Made by a program: the position numbers and the translations under genes. A DNA stretch of 64,000 nt. Source: Comamonadaceae bacterium. GTDB lineage: Bacteria; Pseudomonadota; Gammaproteobacteria; Burkholderiales; Burkholderiaceae_C. Below, piece after piece: positions 40,369-47,829 of the stretch. The stretch is from the NCBI GenBank assembly GCA_947447975.1, contig CANFLU010000003.1, positions 1 to 64,000 of the forward strand, given 5' to 3'. Under the pieces are notes generated by a model. It did not search any database. It was not told the origin of the DNA and was given only the letters and a program-made list of their open reading frames with translations. The first letter of the stretch is position 1. Each line of letters starts with the position of its first letter.

Positions 40369-40385
40369 GGGACAATGCGCTGCTT

Positions 40386-41657
40386 ATGCATCCAAAAGCT
40401 TTATTAGAGGCCTGCGCCGAATTGGTGCGCCTGACCCTGCGATTTGAACATCCCGCCGACGCCACAGTGTCGCGGTTTTTCAGAGACCACAAAGGCCTGG
40501 GGCCGCGCGAGCGCGCCACGATGGCCGAAACCGTATACACCGTACTGCGCAAAAAGCTCTTGTTTGACCACTTGGCACCCTCGGGTAGCGGGCCCAAAGA
40601 GCGGCGCCTTGCGATACTGGGCTTTTACGGGCCGGGCGACTTTTTACGCAGCGCATTAACGGACCAGGAAAAAAATTGGCTGGACGCTTGCGAGAAAGTC
40701 AAGCCAGACGATTTGATGGAGCGCCACCGGCACAACCTGCCCGAATGGCTGGTGCAGCCCCTGAAAGACCAATTGGGCGAGGAGTTTTGGTCTTTGGTGG
40801 AACAAATGAACCAAGGCGCGGGCTTGGATTTGCGGGTGAACGACTTCAAAGCCAAGCGGGCCGATGTGCAAAAAGCCCTGGCCGCTTCAGGCATCAAAGC
40901 CCTGCCTACGCCGTATTCGCCCTGGGGTTTGCGCATTGCAGGCAAACCCGCGCTCAACAAACACGAGGCCTTTGTGCGCGGGGACTTTGAGGTGCAGGAT
41001 GAAGGCTCGCAAATTTTGGCCCTGCTGCTCGATGCCAAGCGCGGTGAGATGGTGGTGGATTTTTGCGCAGGGGCGGGCGGCAAGACCCTGGCCATTGGCG
41101 CATCCATGCGCAGCACTGGCCGCTTGTACGCTTTTGACACCTCGGCGCACCGTTTGGACTCCTTCAAGCCACGCATGGCGCGTAGTGGCTTATCCAATGT
41201 GCATCCGGCGGCCATTGCCCATGAGCGCGACGACCGTGTCAAGCGCTTGTCCGGCAAGATCGACCGTGTGCTCGTAGACGCCCCTTGCTCCGGCCTAGGC
41301 ACCTTGCGCCGCAACCCGGACTTGAAATGGCGCCAAAGCCCGCAATCGGTGCAAGAAATGGCGGTTTTGCAGGCTGCGATTTTGCAAAGCGCCTCGCGAC
41401 TGTTGAAAGTGGGCGGGCGTCTGGTGTACGCCACTTGCAGCCTATTGCCCCAGGAAAACGAAGAGATTGCCCAAGCCTTTAGCGCTGCCAACCCGGGTTT
41501 TGAGCCTTTGGACGTGGCCGCCATCTTGACTGGGCTTAAGGTGGCCGATGCCGCAACCTTGTGCGCGGGGGGCGCTGAAGGCGGTCAATACCTGCGCTTA
41601 TGGCCCCAAAGGCATACGACCGATGGCTTTTTTGCAGCTGTATGGCAGAAAAAATAG
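40386..41657 (+). CDS. RsmB/NOP2-family RNA (cytosine-5) methyltransferase
   Basis: A 423-residue S-adenosylmethionine-dependent rRNA methyltransferase. SAM-binding residues are in VVDFCAGAGGKTLAIG and the acidic YAFDTSAHRLDS; the two catalytic Cys lie in VLVDAPCSGLGTLRRNPD and YATCSLLPQENE. An N-terminal NusB-like helical part (FRDHKGLGPRERATMAETVY) precedes the catalytic domain. It may modify 16S rRNA like RsmB, but a paralogue is possible. ATG 40386 has no ribosome site; a GACAAT hexamer ends nine bases before it. Confidence 0.9.
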   Translation: MHPKALLEACAELVRLTLRFEHPADATVSRFFRDHKGLGPRERATMAETVYTVLRKKLLFDHLAPSGSGPKERRLAILGFYGPGDFLRSALTDQEKNWLDACEKVKPDDLMERHRHNLPEWLVQPLKDQLGEEFWSLVEQMNQGAGLDLRVNDFKAKRADVQKALAASGIKALPTPYSPWGLRIAGKPALNKHEAFVRGDFEVQDEGSQILALLLDAKRGEMVVDFCAGAGGKTLAIGASMRSTGRLYAFDTSAHRLDSFKPRMARSGLSNVHPAAIAHERDDRVKRLSGKIDRVLVDAPCSGLGTLRRNPDLKWRQSPQSVQEMAVLQAAILQSASRLLKVGGRLVYATCSLLPQENEEIAQAFSAANPGFEPLDVAAILTGLKVADAATLCAGGAEGGQYLRLWPQRHTTDGFFAAVWQKK

Positions 41658-41820
41658 GCTTTTCTACGGATTTAAATGATTAATTTGCCATATTTACGGC
41701 GCTTGGCCCCTTTTGCAGCGACAAAGCCCTGTCACCTTTTTACAATATCGTGGTCGCCTAGGGGGCTGATATGGCCGTGCACCATGCGCCAAGGCCTCAC
41801 TTAATGAAAGATGCATATCC

Positions 41821-43038
41821 ATGTTTTTGACCGATTCGGCAATGTTCAACGCCATTCTTGAGTGGCTAGGCCATGGCTCCTGGCATCTGGCCTGGTGGCA
41901 AATCGTTTTGTTCACCTTGGCACTGACCCACGTCACCATGATCAGCGTGACCGTGTTTTTGCATCGCCATCAGGCGCACCGCGCCTTAGACCTGCACCCT
42001 GCGGTGGCCCATTTTTTCCGCTTGTGGTTGTGGCTGACGACCGGCCAGGTCACCAAGGAATGGGCGGCGATACACCGCAAGCACCACGCCAAGTGCGAGC
42101 AGGCCGATGATCCGCACAGCCCGCAGATTTACGGCATTCGTAAAGTCCTGTTCCAAGGCGCCGAGTTGTACCGGGCCGAGTCCAAGAACAAAGAAACCAT
42201 GGCGCGTTACGGACACGGCACACCGGACGACTGGATTGAACGCAATCTCTACACCCGTTTCTCTTGGCAGGGGGTGGGCTTGATGTTGGTCATTAACCTT
42301 TCCCTGTTTGGCGCCCTGGGCCTGACGGTGTGGGCAGTGCAAATGGCCTGGACGCCGATCACCGCCGCGGGCATCATCAATGGGGCTGCGCACTTTTGGG
42401 GCTATCGCAACTTTGAGTCCCCCGACGCCAGCACCAACATCTCTCCTTGGGGCATCATCATTGCGGGCGAAGAGCTCCATAACAACCACCACACCTACCC
42501 CACCTCGGCCAAGCTATCGGTCAAACCCTATGAGTTTGATATTGGTTGGATGTACATCTCGATGTTGCAGTTCGCAGGCCTTGCGCATGTGAAGAAAATG
42601 CTGCCCAAAGCCGCCTACGGGGATGTGCGCCCGGTGGCCGATGAAAAGACCCTAGAAGCGCTCATTGCCAACCGCTATGAAATCATGGCCGGTTTTGCCA
42701 AGCAAATGCAGGCGACCGTGCGCCAGGAACTCGCGGCCATGAAAGCGCGTAGCGCTGATACGGCTGCCATCAAAGCGGCTAAGTTGTGGGCCCACCGCGA
42801 TGCCGAGAAAATCCCGGCGGCGGCGATCCCGCAGTTGGCCCTGGCCCGTGCGGCCTCGCCAGTGCTAGACAAAATGGTCACCATGCGCGAGGAATTGCGT
42901 CAGCTGTGGCTCAACACTGCCGTGTCCCGCGAGCAACTGACCTCCGATTTGGCGCTCTGGTGCCACCGTGCCGAGGACAGTGGTATTGCCACCCTGCGCG
43001 AGTTTTCGTTCAAGTTGCGTTCTACGCAGCTAGCCTGA
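41821..43038 (+). CDS. Fatty-acid (acyl-CoA/acyl-lipid) desaturase
   Basis: Membrane di-iron enzyme that introduces a double bond, probably delta-9, to keep membranes fluid. The 405-residue protein has all three His boxes: HRHQAH at 48-53, HRKHH at 85-89 and HNNHH at 220-224, with four hydrophobic segments between. The C-terminal ~120 residues form a hydrophilic, Ala-rich helical tail beyond the core. The gene is monocistronic, with a strong terminator downstream. Confidence 0.92.
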   Translation: MFLTDSAMFNAILEWLGHGSWHLAWWQIVLFTLALTHVTMISVTVFLHRHQAHRALDLHPAVAHFFRLWLWLTTGQVTKEWAAIHRKHHAKCEQADDPHSPQIYGIRKVLFQGAELYRAESKNKETMARYGHGTPDDWIERNLYTRFSWQGVGLMLVINLSLFGALGLTVWAVQMAWTPITAAGIINGAAHFWGYRNFESPDASTNISPWGIIIAGEELHNNHHTYPTSAKLSVKPYEFDIGWMYISMLQFAGLAHVKKMLPKAAYGDVRPVADEKTLEALIANRYEIMAGFAKQMQATVRQELAAMKARSADTAAIKAAKLWAHRDAEKIPAAAIPQLALARAASPVLDKMVTMREELRQLWLNTAVSREQLTSDLALWCHRAEDSGIATLREFSFKLRSTQLA

Positions 43039-43098
43039 TCGGACCGTCGGGCGCCCTTGGGGCGCCTGGCTAGGCTGATTTCATAGTTCGCCTTCGCG

Positions 43099-43136
43099 CC
43101 CAAGAAAAAGCCCGCTTACGCGGGCTTTTTCTTGGG
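43099..43136. terminator. Bidirectional intrinsic terminator, 17-bp stem
   Basis: A perfect inverted repeat: a 17-base arm at 43099-43115 pairs with 43120-43136 around a TTAC loop. The stem holds GCCCGC/GCGGGC with A5 and T5 tracts, so it works in both directions for the convergent desaturase and rpmB-rpmG transcripts. Confidence 0.92.
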
Positions 43137-43151
43137 TACCGGTTTGAAGTA

Positions 43152-43322
43152 TTACTTCAACTTGGTTTCTTTGTAGTCCACATGCTTGCGCGCTTTGGGA
43201 TCAAATTTCTTGATCAGCATTTTCTCGGGCATGGTTTTCTTGTTTTTGCTGGTCGTATAGAAGTGACCGGTGCCCGCTGTCGATTCGAGCTTGATTTTTT
43301 CGCGTCCGCCTTTGCTTGCCAT
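43152..43322 (-). CDS. rpmG: 50S ribosomal protein L33
   Basis: A 56-residue ribosomal protein reading [20 protein letters not shown] at its start and ending [14 protein letters not shown]. It lacks the two CxxC pairs of zinc-binding L33, so it is the zinc-independent form. It lies 11 bases after rpmB on the same strand, the usual rpmB-rpmG pair, and ends just before the shared terminator. Confidence 0.97.
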   Translation of the reverse strand: MASKGGREKIKLESTAGTGHFYTTSKNKKTMPEKMLIKKFDPKARKHVDYKETKLK

Positions 43323-43333
43323 GGTGCTACTCC

Positions 43334-43567
43334 TTATGCCTGGCCGCGGGCGCGCAGGTCTGCGAGCACAGCGTCAATGCCGTTTTTGTCGATCAGGCGC
43401 AGGCCGGCGTTCGATATACGCAGACGCACCCAGCGGTTTTCAGATTCAACCCAGAAACGGCGGTACTGCAGATTGGGCAGAAAACGGCGCTTGGTTTTGT
43501 TGTTGGCGTGGGAAACATTGTTTCCGACCATGGGGCCTTTGCCCGTGACTTCACATACGCGTGCCAT
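43334..43567 (-). CDS. rpmB: 50S ribosomal protein L28
   Basis: A 77-residue ribosomal protein starting [20 protein letters not shown], with [10 protein letters not shown] and [19 protein letters not shown] single Cys is left where zinc-type L28 has CxxC, so it is the zinc-free form, like its L33 neighbour. It heads the rpmB-rpmG operon; a likely -10 lies about 140 bases upstream, giving a long leader. Confidence 0.98.
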   Translation of the reverse strand: MARVCEVTGKGPMVGNNVSHANNKTKRRFLPNLQYRRFWVESENRWVRLRISNAGLRLIDKNGIDAVLADLRARGQA

Positions 43568-43708
43568 AAGGACACTCCGATACTTTGAAACGGCCTGGCT
43601 GTGCCTGACAAGTCAGCGCAACCAAACCTCACCTCGCCAAAATCCGGGTGGCGGTAACCCGTTACTACCGAGTGCTTGCCGAGGGCAGCGTTAGTAGCAA
43701 AGCCCACC

Positions 43709-43714
43709 ATTATA
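43709..43714 (-). promoter_or_regulatory. Likely -10 element for rpmB-rpmG
   Basis: A perfect TATAAT on the - strand. The -35 region at 16-18 bases is weak, though strong ribosomal-protein promoters can rely on other features. The predicted leader of about 135 bases would have room for regulation. It sits in the 245-base gap divergent to dnaE. Confidence 0.45.
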
Positions 43715-43800
43715 GCCAGGCGCAAAAGCAGGCCTGCGCACCAGCAAACAGGCGGCATTTTCAAGCCTGCGGGGCTGCTGTGCCGGGGAGCGGTGCTACC

Positions 43801-43806
43801 TACAAT
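43801..43806 (+). promoter_or_regulatory. Possible -10 element abutting the dnaE start
   Basis: TACAAT ends six bases before the ATG at 43813. If used, transcription would begin at or next to the start codon, giving a leaderless mRNA. There is no ribosome-binding sequence upstream of the ATG, which fits. The -35 match is poor. Confidence 0.35.
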
Positions 43807-43812
43807 GGATGC

Positions 43813-46800
43813 ATGTTTGTTCACCTGCGCCTGCACACTGAATTTTCCGTCGTTGACGGTACCACCCGGGTCGATGAGGTGGCGCAATTGGCCGCTGCTG
43901 ACGGCCAACCAGCCCTAGCTATTGCGGACCTCAATAACCTATTTGCCACTGTCAAGTTTTACCGCGCCTGCCGCGCTGAGGGCGTGAAACCGCTGATCGG
44001 GGCGGAAGTGTTGGTAGAAGGTTTTGCGGCCGATAGGGCGGTGAGCTCGCGCATGCTGTTGCTAGTGCAAAACGCACAGGGTTATCTGAATCTGTCGGAA
44101 TTGCTGGCGCGTGCTCACACCCAGAATACGGGCAAAGCCCAGGTGCTGCTGCGTAAAGAGTGGTTGCACGAGCTCAATGCGGGTTTGCTTTGCCTGTCTG
44201 GCGCCCAGGTCGGCCCGGTAGGCCAGGCACTGATACAAGGCGACCAGGCGCGCGCGCATGACTGCGCTTTGCAGTTATCCAGCCTATTTCCGCACCGTTT
44301 TTATTTGGAATTGCAGCGCGCCGGTCGCGCAGAGGACGAAGCCCATGTGCGGGCCGCAGTGCAATTGGCCGCGCGCATGCATTTGCCGGTGGTGGCCACG
44401 CACCCGGTGCAATTCGCGCATGCGGATGATTTTGAAGCGCACGAGGCCCGTGTCTGTATTTCCGATGGGGAGTTACTGAGTAACCCACGCCGCGTGCGCC
44501 GATTTACGCGCGAACAGTATTTCAAGTCCACTGCGCAGATGCAGGAATTGTTCGCGGATATTCCTTCGGCATTGGCCAATACCCTGGAAATCGCCAAGCG
44601 CTGCAACTTAAGTCTGGTGCTTGGTAAGCCGCAACTGCCCGATTTCCCCACACCCCTGGTAGACGGCGTGCGCATGAGCCCCGAAGAATACTTTCGTCAT
44701 ACGTCGCAAGCTGGTTTGCAAGCGCGCATGGTGCATCTGTATCCGGACGAGGACCAGCGTGCCCAGGAGATGCCGCGCTACCAAGTGCGACTGGAGTTTG
44801 AGCTAGAAACCATTATCAAAATGGGTTTCCCCGGCTACTTTTTAATTGTGGGCGATTTCATCAACTGGGCCAAAAACAATGGCTGCCCTGTGGGGCCGGG
44901 GCGCGGCTCGGGCGCGGGCTCCTTGGTGGCCTATTCGCTCAATATTACCGATCTGGATCCGCTGCGCTACAACCTGCTGTTCGAACGCTTCCTCAACCCC
45001 GAGCGGGTATCCATGCCCGACTTTGACATTGACTTTTGCCAGACCAATCGGGACCGGGTGATCGATTACGTGAAAGAAAAATACGGCAAAGCGGCGGTCA
45101 GCCAAATCGTGACCTTTGGCACCATGGCCGCGCGCGCTGCGATCCGCGACGTCGGGCGTGTGCTAGACCTGGGCTACAACTTTTGCGATGGCATCAGCAA
45201 ACTCATACCCAACAAACCCGGGACTTCGGTCACATTGCAATTGCCACCGCCCGCGGCGGATCGTAAGAAAGACGACAAAACGGTATATGCCAGCGAAGCC
45301 GAGCCCCTGCTCGCGCAGCGCGAAGAGCAAGAAGAGGACGTCAAGACCTTGCTGGAGTTGGCGCGCAAGCTCGAAGGATTGACACGCAACGTGGGCATGC
45401 ATGCCGGGGGTGTGTTGATTGCGCCGGGCAAGCTGACCGATTTTTGTCCGCTGTATCAACAACCAGGTAGTGAGTCGGCGGTCAGCCAGTTTGACAAAGA
45501 CGATGTCGAGGCCATTGGCCTGGTGAAGTTTGACTTTTTGGGTCTGGCAACGCTGACGATTTTGGAGATTGCGCGCGACCTGATCCGTGCCCGCCACCGG
45601 GGCCAGGAGCATTTCAATTACGAAGACTTGCCGCTCGATGACGCGGCGGTGTACCGCCTGTTTTCCGCCGGGCAGACCGAAGCGGTGTTCCAGTTTGAAA
45701 GCCGCGGCATGCAGGGCATGCTGCGCGACGCCAAACCCACACGGTTGGAAGACCTGATTGCGCTCAACGCCCTGTACCGTCCTGGCCCCATGGACTTGAT
45801 ACCCAGCTTTGTCGCCCGCAAACATGGGCGCGAGGAAGTGCAGTACCCGCATCCCTTGGTCGCTGACATGCTGTCGGAGACCTACGGCATCATGGTGTAC
45901 CAGGAACAGGTAATGCAGACCGCGCAAATTCTGGGTGGCTATTCCCTGGGCGGCGCTGACATGTTGCGCCGCGCCATGGGTAAGAAAAAAGCCAAGGAAA
46001 TGGCGGAGCACCGGGCCATCTTCCGTGCTGGCGCGGCCAAAAACCAGATCACTGAGGTCAAAGCGGACGAAATTTTTGACTTGATGGAGCGCTTTGCCGG
46101 ATATGGCTTTAATAAGTCGCACGCCGCCGCCTATTCTCTGCTGGCCTACCACACGGCCTGGATCAAGGTGCATTACACGGCCGAGTTTTTCTGCGCCAAC
46201 ATGACGGTGGAGATGGACAACACCGACAAGCTCAAACTCTTGTTTGAAGACGCCGAGCGCCTGGGCATCCAGTTTGAGCCCCCCAATATCAACCGGGGCG
46301 TGCACCGCTTTGAGCCGATCTCTAACCGCGAAATCCGCTATGGCCTGGGGGCCATCAAAGGCACAGGTCAGCAAGCGATAGAAGCCATTGTGGCGGCGCG
46401 CGAAGGGCGCGGACCCACGGCTGAGCCTGGCCCATTTACCAGCCTGTTCGATTTTTGCCGCCGTGTCGAGCGCAGTCGTATCAACAAGCGCTGTATCGAG
46501 GCCTTGATCAAAGCCGGTGCCTTTGACACCTTGGAACTCAACCGCGCCTGCCTGCTGGCCTCGGTGGACCGGGCTTTTGAATTTTCAGCGGCGGCCAGCG
46601 CCAATGTGCACCAGGTCGGGCTGTTTGATATGGATGACGGTGATGGCCACGGCTCCAGCACCCAGGAACCCGAACTGGTGGCGGCCTTGCCCTGGGGTGT
46701 GAAGGAGCGGCTCACCCAAGAAAAAACCGCCATCGGTTTTTATCTTTCCGGCCATTTGTTTGATGAAGTGGCGCAGGAAGTGCGTCGTTTTGCTAAGCGA

Positions 46801-47388
46801 CCGATTGAGGAATTGCTAGAAACCCGCGAGCCGCAGTTGCTGGCAGGCATCGTGACCGATATGCGCATCATCAATGGCCAGCGCGGCAAACTGGCGCTGT
46901 TCAAACTGGACGACAAGTCCGGCGCCATCGAAGCGCGTGCCGAAGAATCCCTGATCAACGCGCACAAGCACTGGTTTAAAGAAGATGCGCTCGTCATCGC
47001 CATGGGCAAAGTGCAGGCCGATCGCTTTTCCGGTGGTATGCAATTTACGATTACCCAGATGTGGGACCTGGAGCAAGCGCGTTGCCGTTTTGGGCGCTAT
47101 TTGCGTGTAGCCGTCAAGGCGGATGGACGGGCGCCCGAGGTGGCTCAGCTTTTGCGCGAGTTTCCAGCCAAGCGCGAAATGGGCGAGCAGGGCGAACTAG
47201 TGCGTGGCTTGCCAGTGCGCTTTGTCCTGGAATGCCCCTCAGACCGCGGCCCTAGCGACCTGCCCGCCGAAGGCGCGTGCGCTGAAGTGCAATTGGGCGA
47301 TGGTGCTCGCTTTTATCCCAGCGATGCCGCATTGGCCCGCTGGAGGGCCCACGCCGATCAAGGCCGGGCCGTGGTGGCCTACGAGTAA
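43813..47388 (+). CDS. dnaE: DNA polymerase III alpha subunit
   Basis: The replicative polymerase, 1191 residues. The order of domains is PHP (FVHLRLHTEFSVVDGTTRVDE split across the start), palm with the catalytic PDFDIDF near residue 401, fingers with GPGRGSGAGSLVAYS and YRPGPMDLIPSFVARKHG, beta-clamp-binding and C-terminal OB-fold (VTDMRIINGQRGKLALFKL) regions. Start at ATG 43813 matches the family start (MFVHLRLHTE); the open frame runs upstream but has no similarity there. No operon partner. Confidence 0.97.
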   Translation: MFVHLRLHTEFSVVDGTTRVDEVAQLAAADGQPALAIADLNNLFATVKFYRACRAEGVKPLIGAEVLVEGFAADRAVSSRMLLLVQNAQGYLNLSELLARAHTQNTGKAQVLLRKEWLHELNAGLLCLSGAQVGPVGQALIQGDQARAHDCALQLSSLFPHRFYLELQRAGRAEDEAHVRAAVQLAARMHLPVVATHPVQFAHADDFEAHEARVCISDGELLSNPRRVRRFTREQYFKSTAQMQELFADIPSALANTLEIAKRCNLSLVLGKPQLPDFPTPLVDGVRMSPEEYFRHTSQAGLQARMVHLYPDEDQRAQEMPRYQVRLEFELETIIKMGFPGYFLIVGDFINWAKNNGCPVGPGRGSGAGSLVAYSLNITDLDPLRYNLLFERFLNPERVSMPDFDIDFCQTNRDRVIDYVKEKYGKAAVSQIVTFGTMAARAAIRDVGRVLDLGYNFCDGISKLIPNKPGTSVTLQLPPPAADRKKDDKTVYASEAEPLLAQREEQEEDVKTLLELARKLEGLTRNVGMHAGGVLIAPGKLTDFCPLYQQPGSESAVSQFDKDDVEAIGLVKFDFLGLATLTILEIARDLIRARHRGQEHFNYEDLPLDDAAVYRLFSAGQTEAVFQFESRGMQGMLRDAKPTRLEDLIALNALYRPGPMDLIPSFVARKHGREEVQYPHPLVADMLSETYGIMVYQEQVMQTAQILGGYSLGGADMLRRAMGKKKAKEMAEHRAIFRAGAAKNQITEVKADEIFDLMERFAGYGFNKSHAAAYSLLAYHTAWIKVHYTAEFFCANMTVEMDNTDKLKLLFEDAERLGIQFEPPNINRGVHRFEPISNREIRYGLGAIKGTGQQAIEAIVAAREGRGPTAEPGPFTSLFDFCRRVERSRINKRCIEALIKAGAFDTLELNRACLLASVDRAFEFSAAASANVHQVGLFDMDDGDGHGSSTQEPELVAALPWGVKERLTQEKTAIGFYLSGHLFDEVAQEVRRFAKRPIEELLETREPQLLAGIVTDMRIINGQRGKLALFKLDDKSGAIEARAEESLINAHKHWFKEDALVIAMGKVQADRFSGGMQFTITQMWDLEQARCRFGRYLRVAVKADGRAPEVAQLLREFPAKREMGEQGELVRGLPVRFVLECPSDRGPSDLPAEGACAEVQLGDGARFYPSDAALARWRAHADQGRAVVAYE

Positions 47389-47445
47389 GCGCAGCATCCC
47401 GGCGGCAGCGGGTTCACGCCCACGCGTCCGGTACCCGATTCGCAT

Positions 47446-47479
47446 GCGAGGCCCGGTGCCTTTTGCGCAAGGGCCTCGC
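47446..47479. other. Inverted repeat downstream of dnaE
   Basis: Nine-base arms, GCGAGGCCC at 47446-47454 and its complement at 47471-47479, enclose a 16-base loop. There is no T-run after it, so it is at best a weak terminator for dnaE. Confidence 0.3.
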
Positions 47480-47503
47480 TGGCCCTAGGGTAGGGCTCAT
47501 GTT

Positions 47504-47534
47504 AATCTAAATGAGATACACTCTCATTTAGATT
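47504..47534. promoter_or_regulatory. Palindromic Fur-box-like operator upstream of feoAB
   Basis: A perfect 13-base inverted repeat, AATCTAAATGAGA and its complement, around a TACAC spacer. The inner AATGAGA/TCTCATT core is like Fur boxes of betaproteobacteria, and the position, 24 bases before the feoA start, fits iron-dependent repression by Fur. It would overlap the promoter. Inference from motif and context; the regulator is not in the window. Confidence 0.8.
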
Positions 47535-47557
47535 GACTGATCCCCAGTGCGTATCCT

Positions 47558-47821
47558 ATGCCTGCCTCCAGCGCCTCCTGTTTCTTGTCCGAATTGCCCA
47601 GCGGCGCGCATGCCGTGGTGGCCCGCTTGTGCGGTGCAGACGATGCCCAGCAGGCGCAGACGGTGCGCAGGCTGGGCGAGTTGGGCTTTATCCCAGGCGA
47701 GCCGGTTCAGCTACTGCGCCGCGGTCCCGGCGGGCGTGAGCCTTTGGCCGTGCAGGTAGGCGATACCCAATTTGCCCTGCGCCTGCTCGAGGCTTGCTGT
47801 ATCGAAGTGACCCCGCTTTAG
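47558..47821 (+). CDS. feoA: Ferrous iron transport protein A
   Basis: An 87-residue SH3-like cytoplasmic protein that supports FeoB. Family marks are VRRLGELGFIPGEPVQLLRRGPGG and EPLAVQVGDTQFALRLLEA. It lies eight bases before feoB and just after the Fur-box palindrome. The first ~12 residues are a variable extension. Confidence 0.92.
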   Translation: MPASSASCFLSELPSGAHAVVARLCGADDAQQAQTVRRLGELGFIPGEPVQLLRRGPGGREPLAVQVGDTQFALRLLEACCIEVTPL

Positions 47822-47829
47822 TCCACGAG

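Noticed and set aside
45163-46374. A 403-residue - strand open frame inside dnaE
   Set aside because: It is antisense to the conserved polymerase palm and fingers, and its codon pattern and composition look like a shadow of dnaE.
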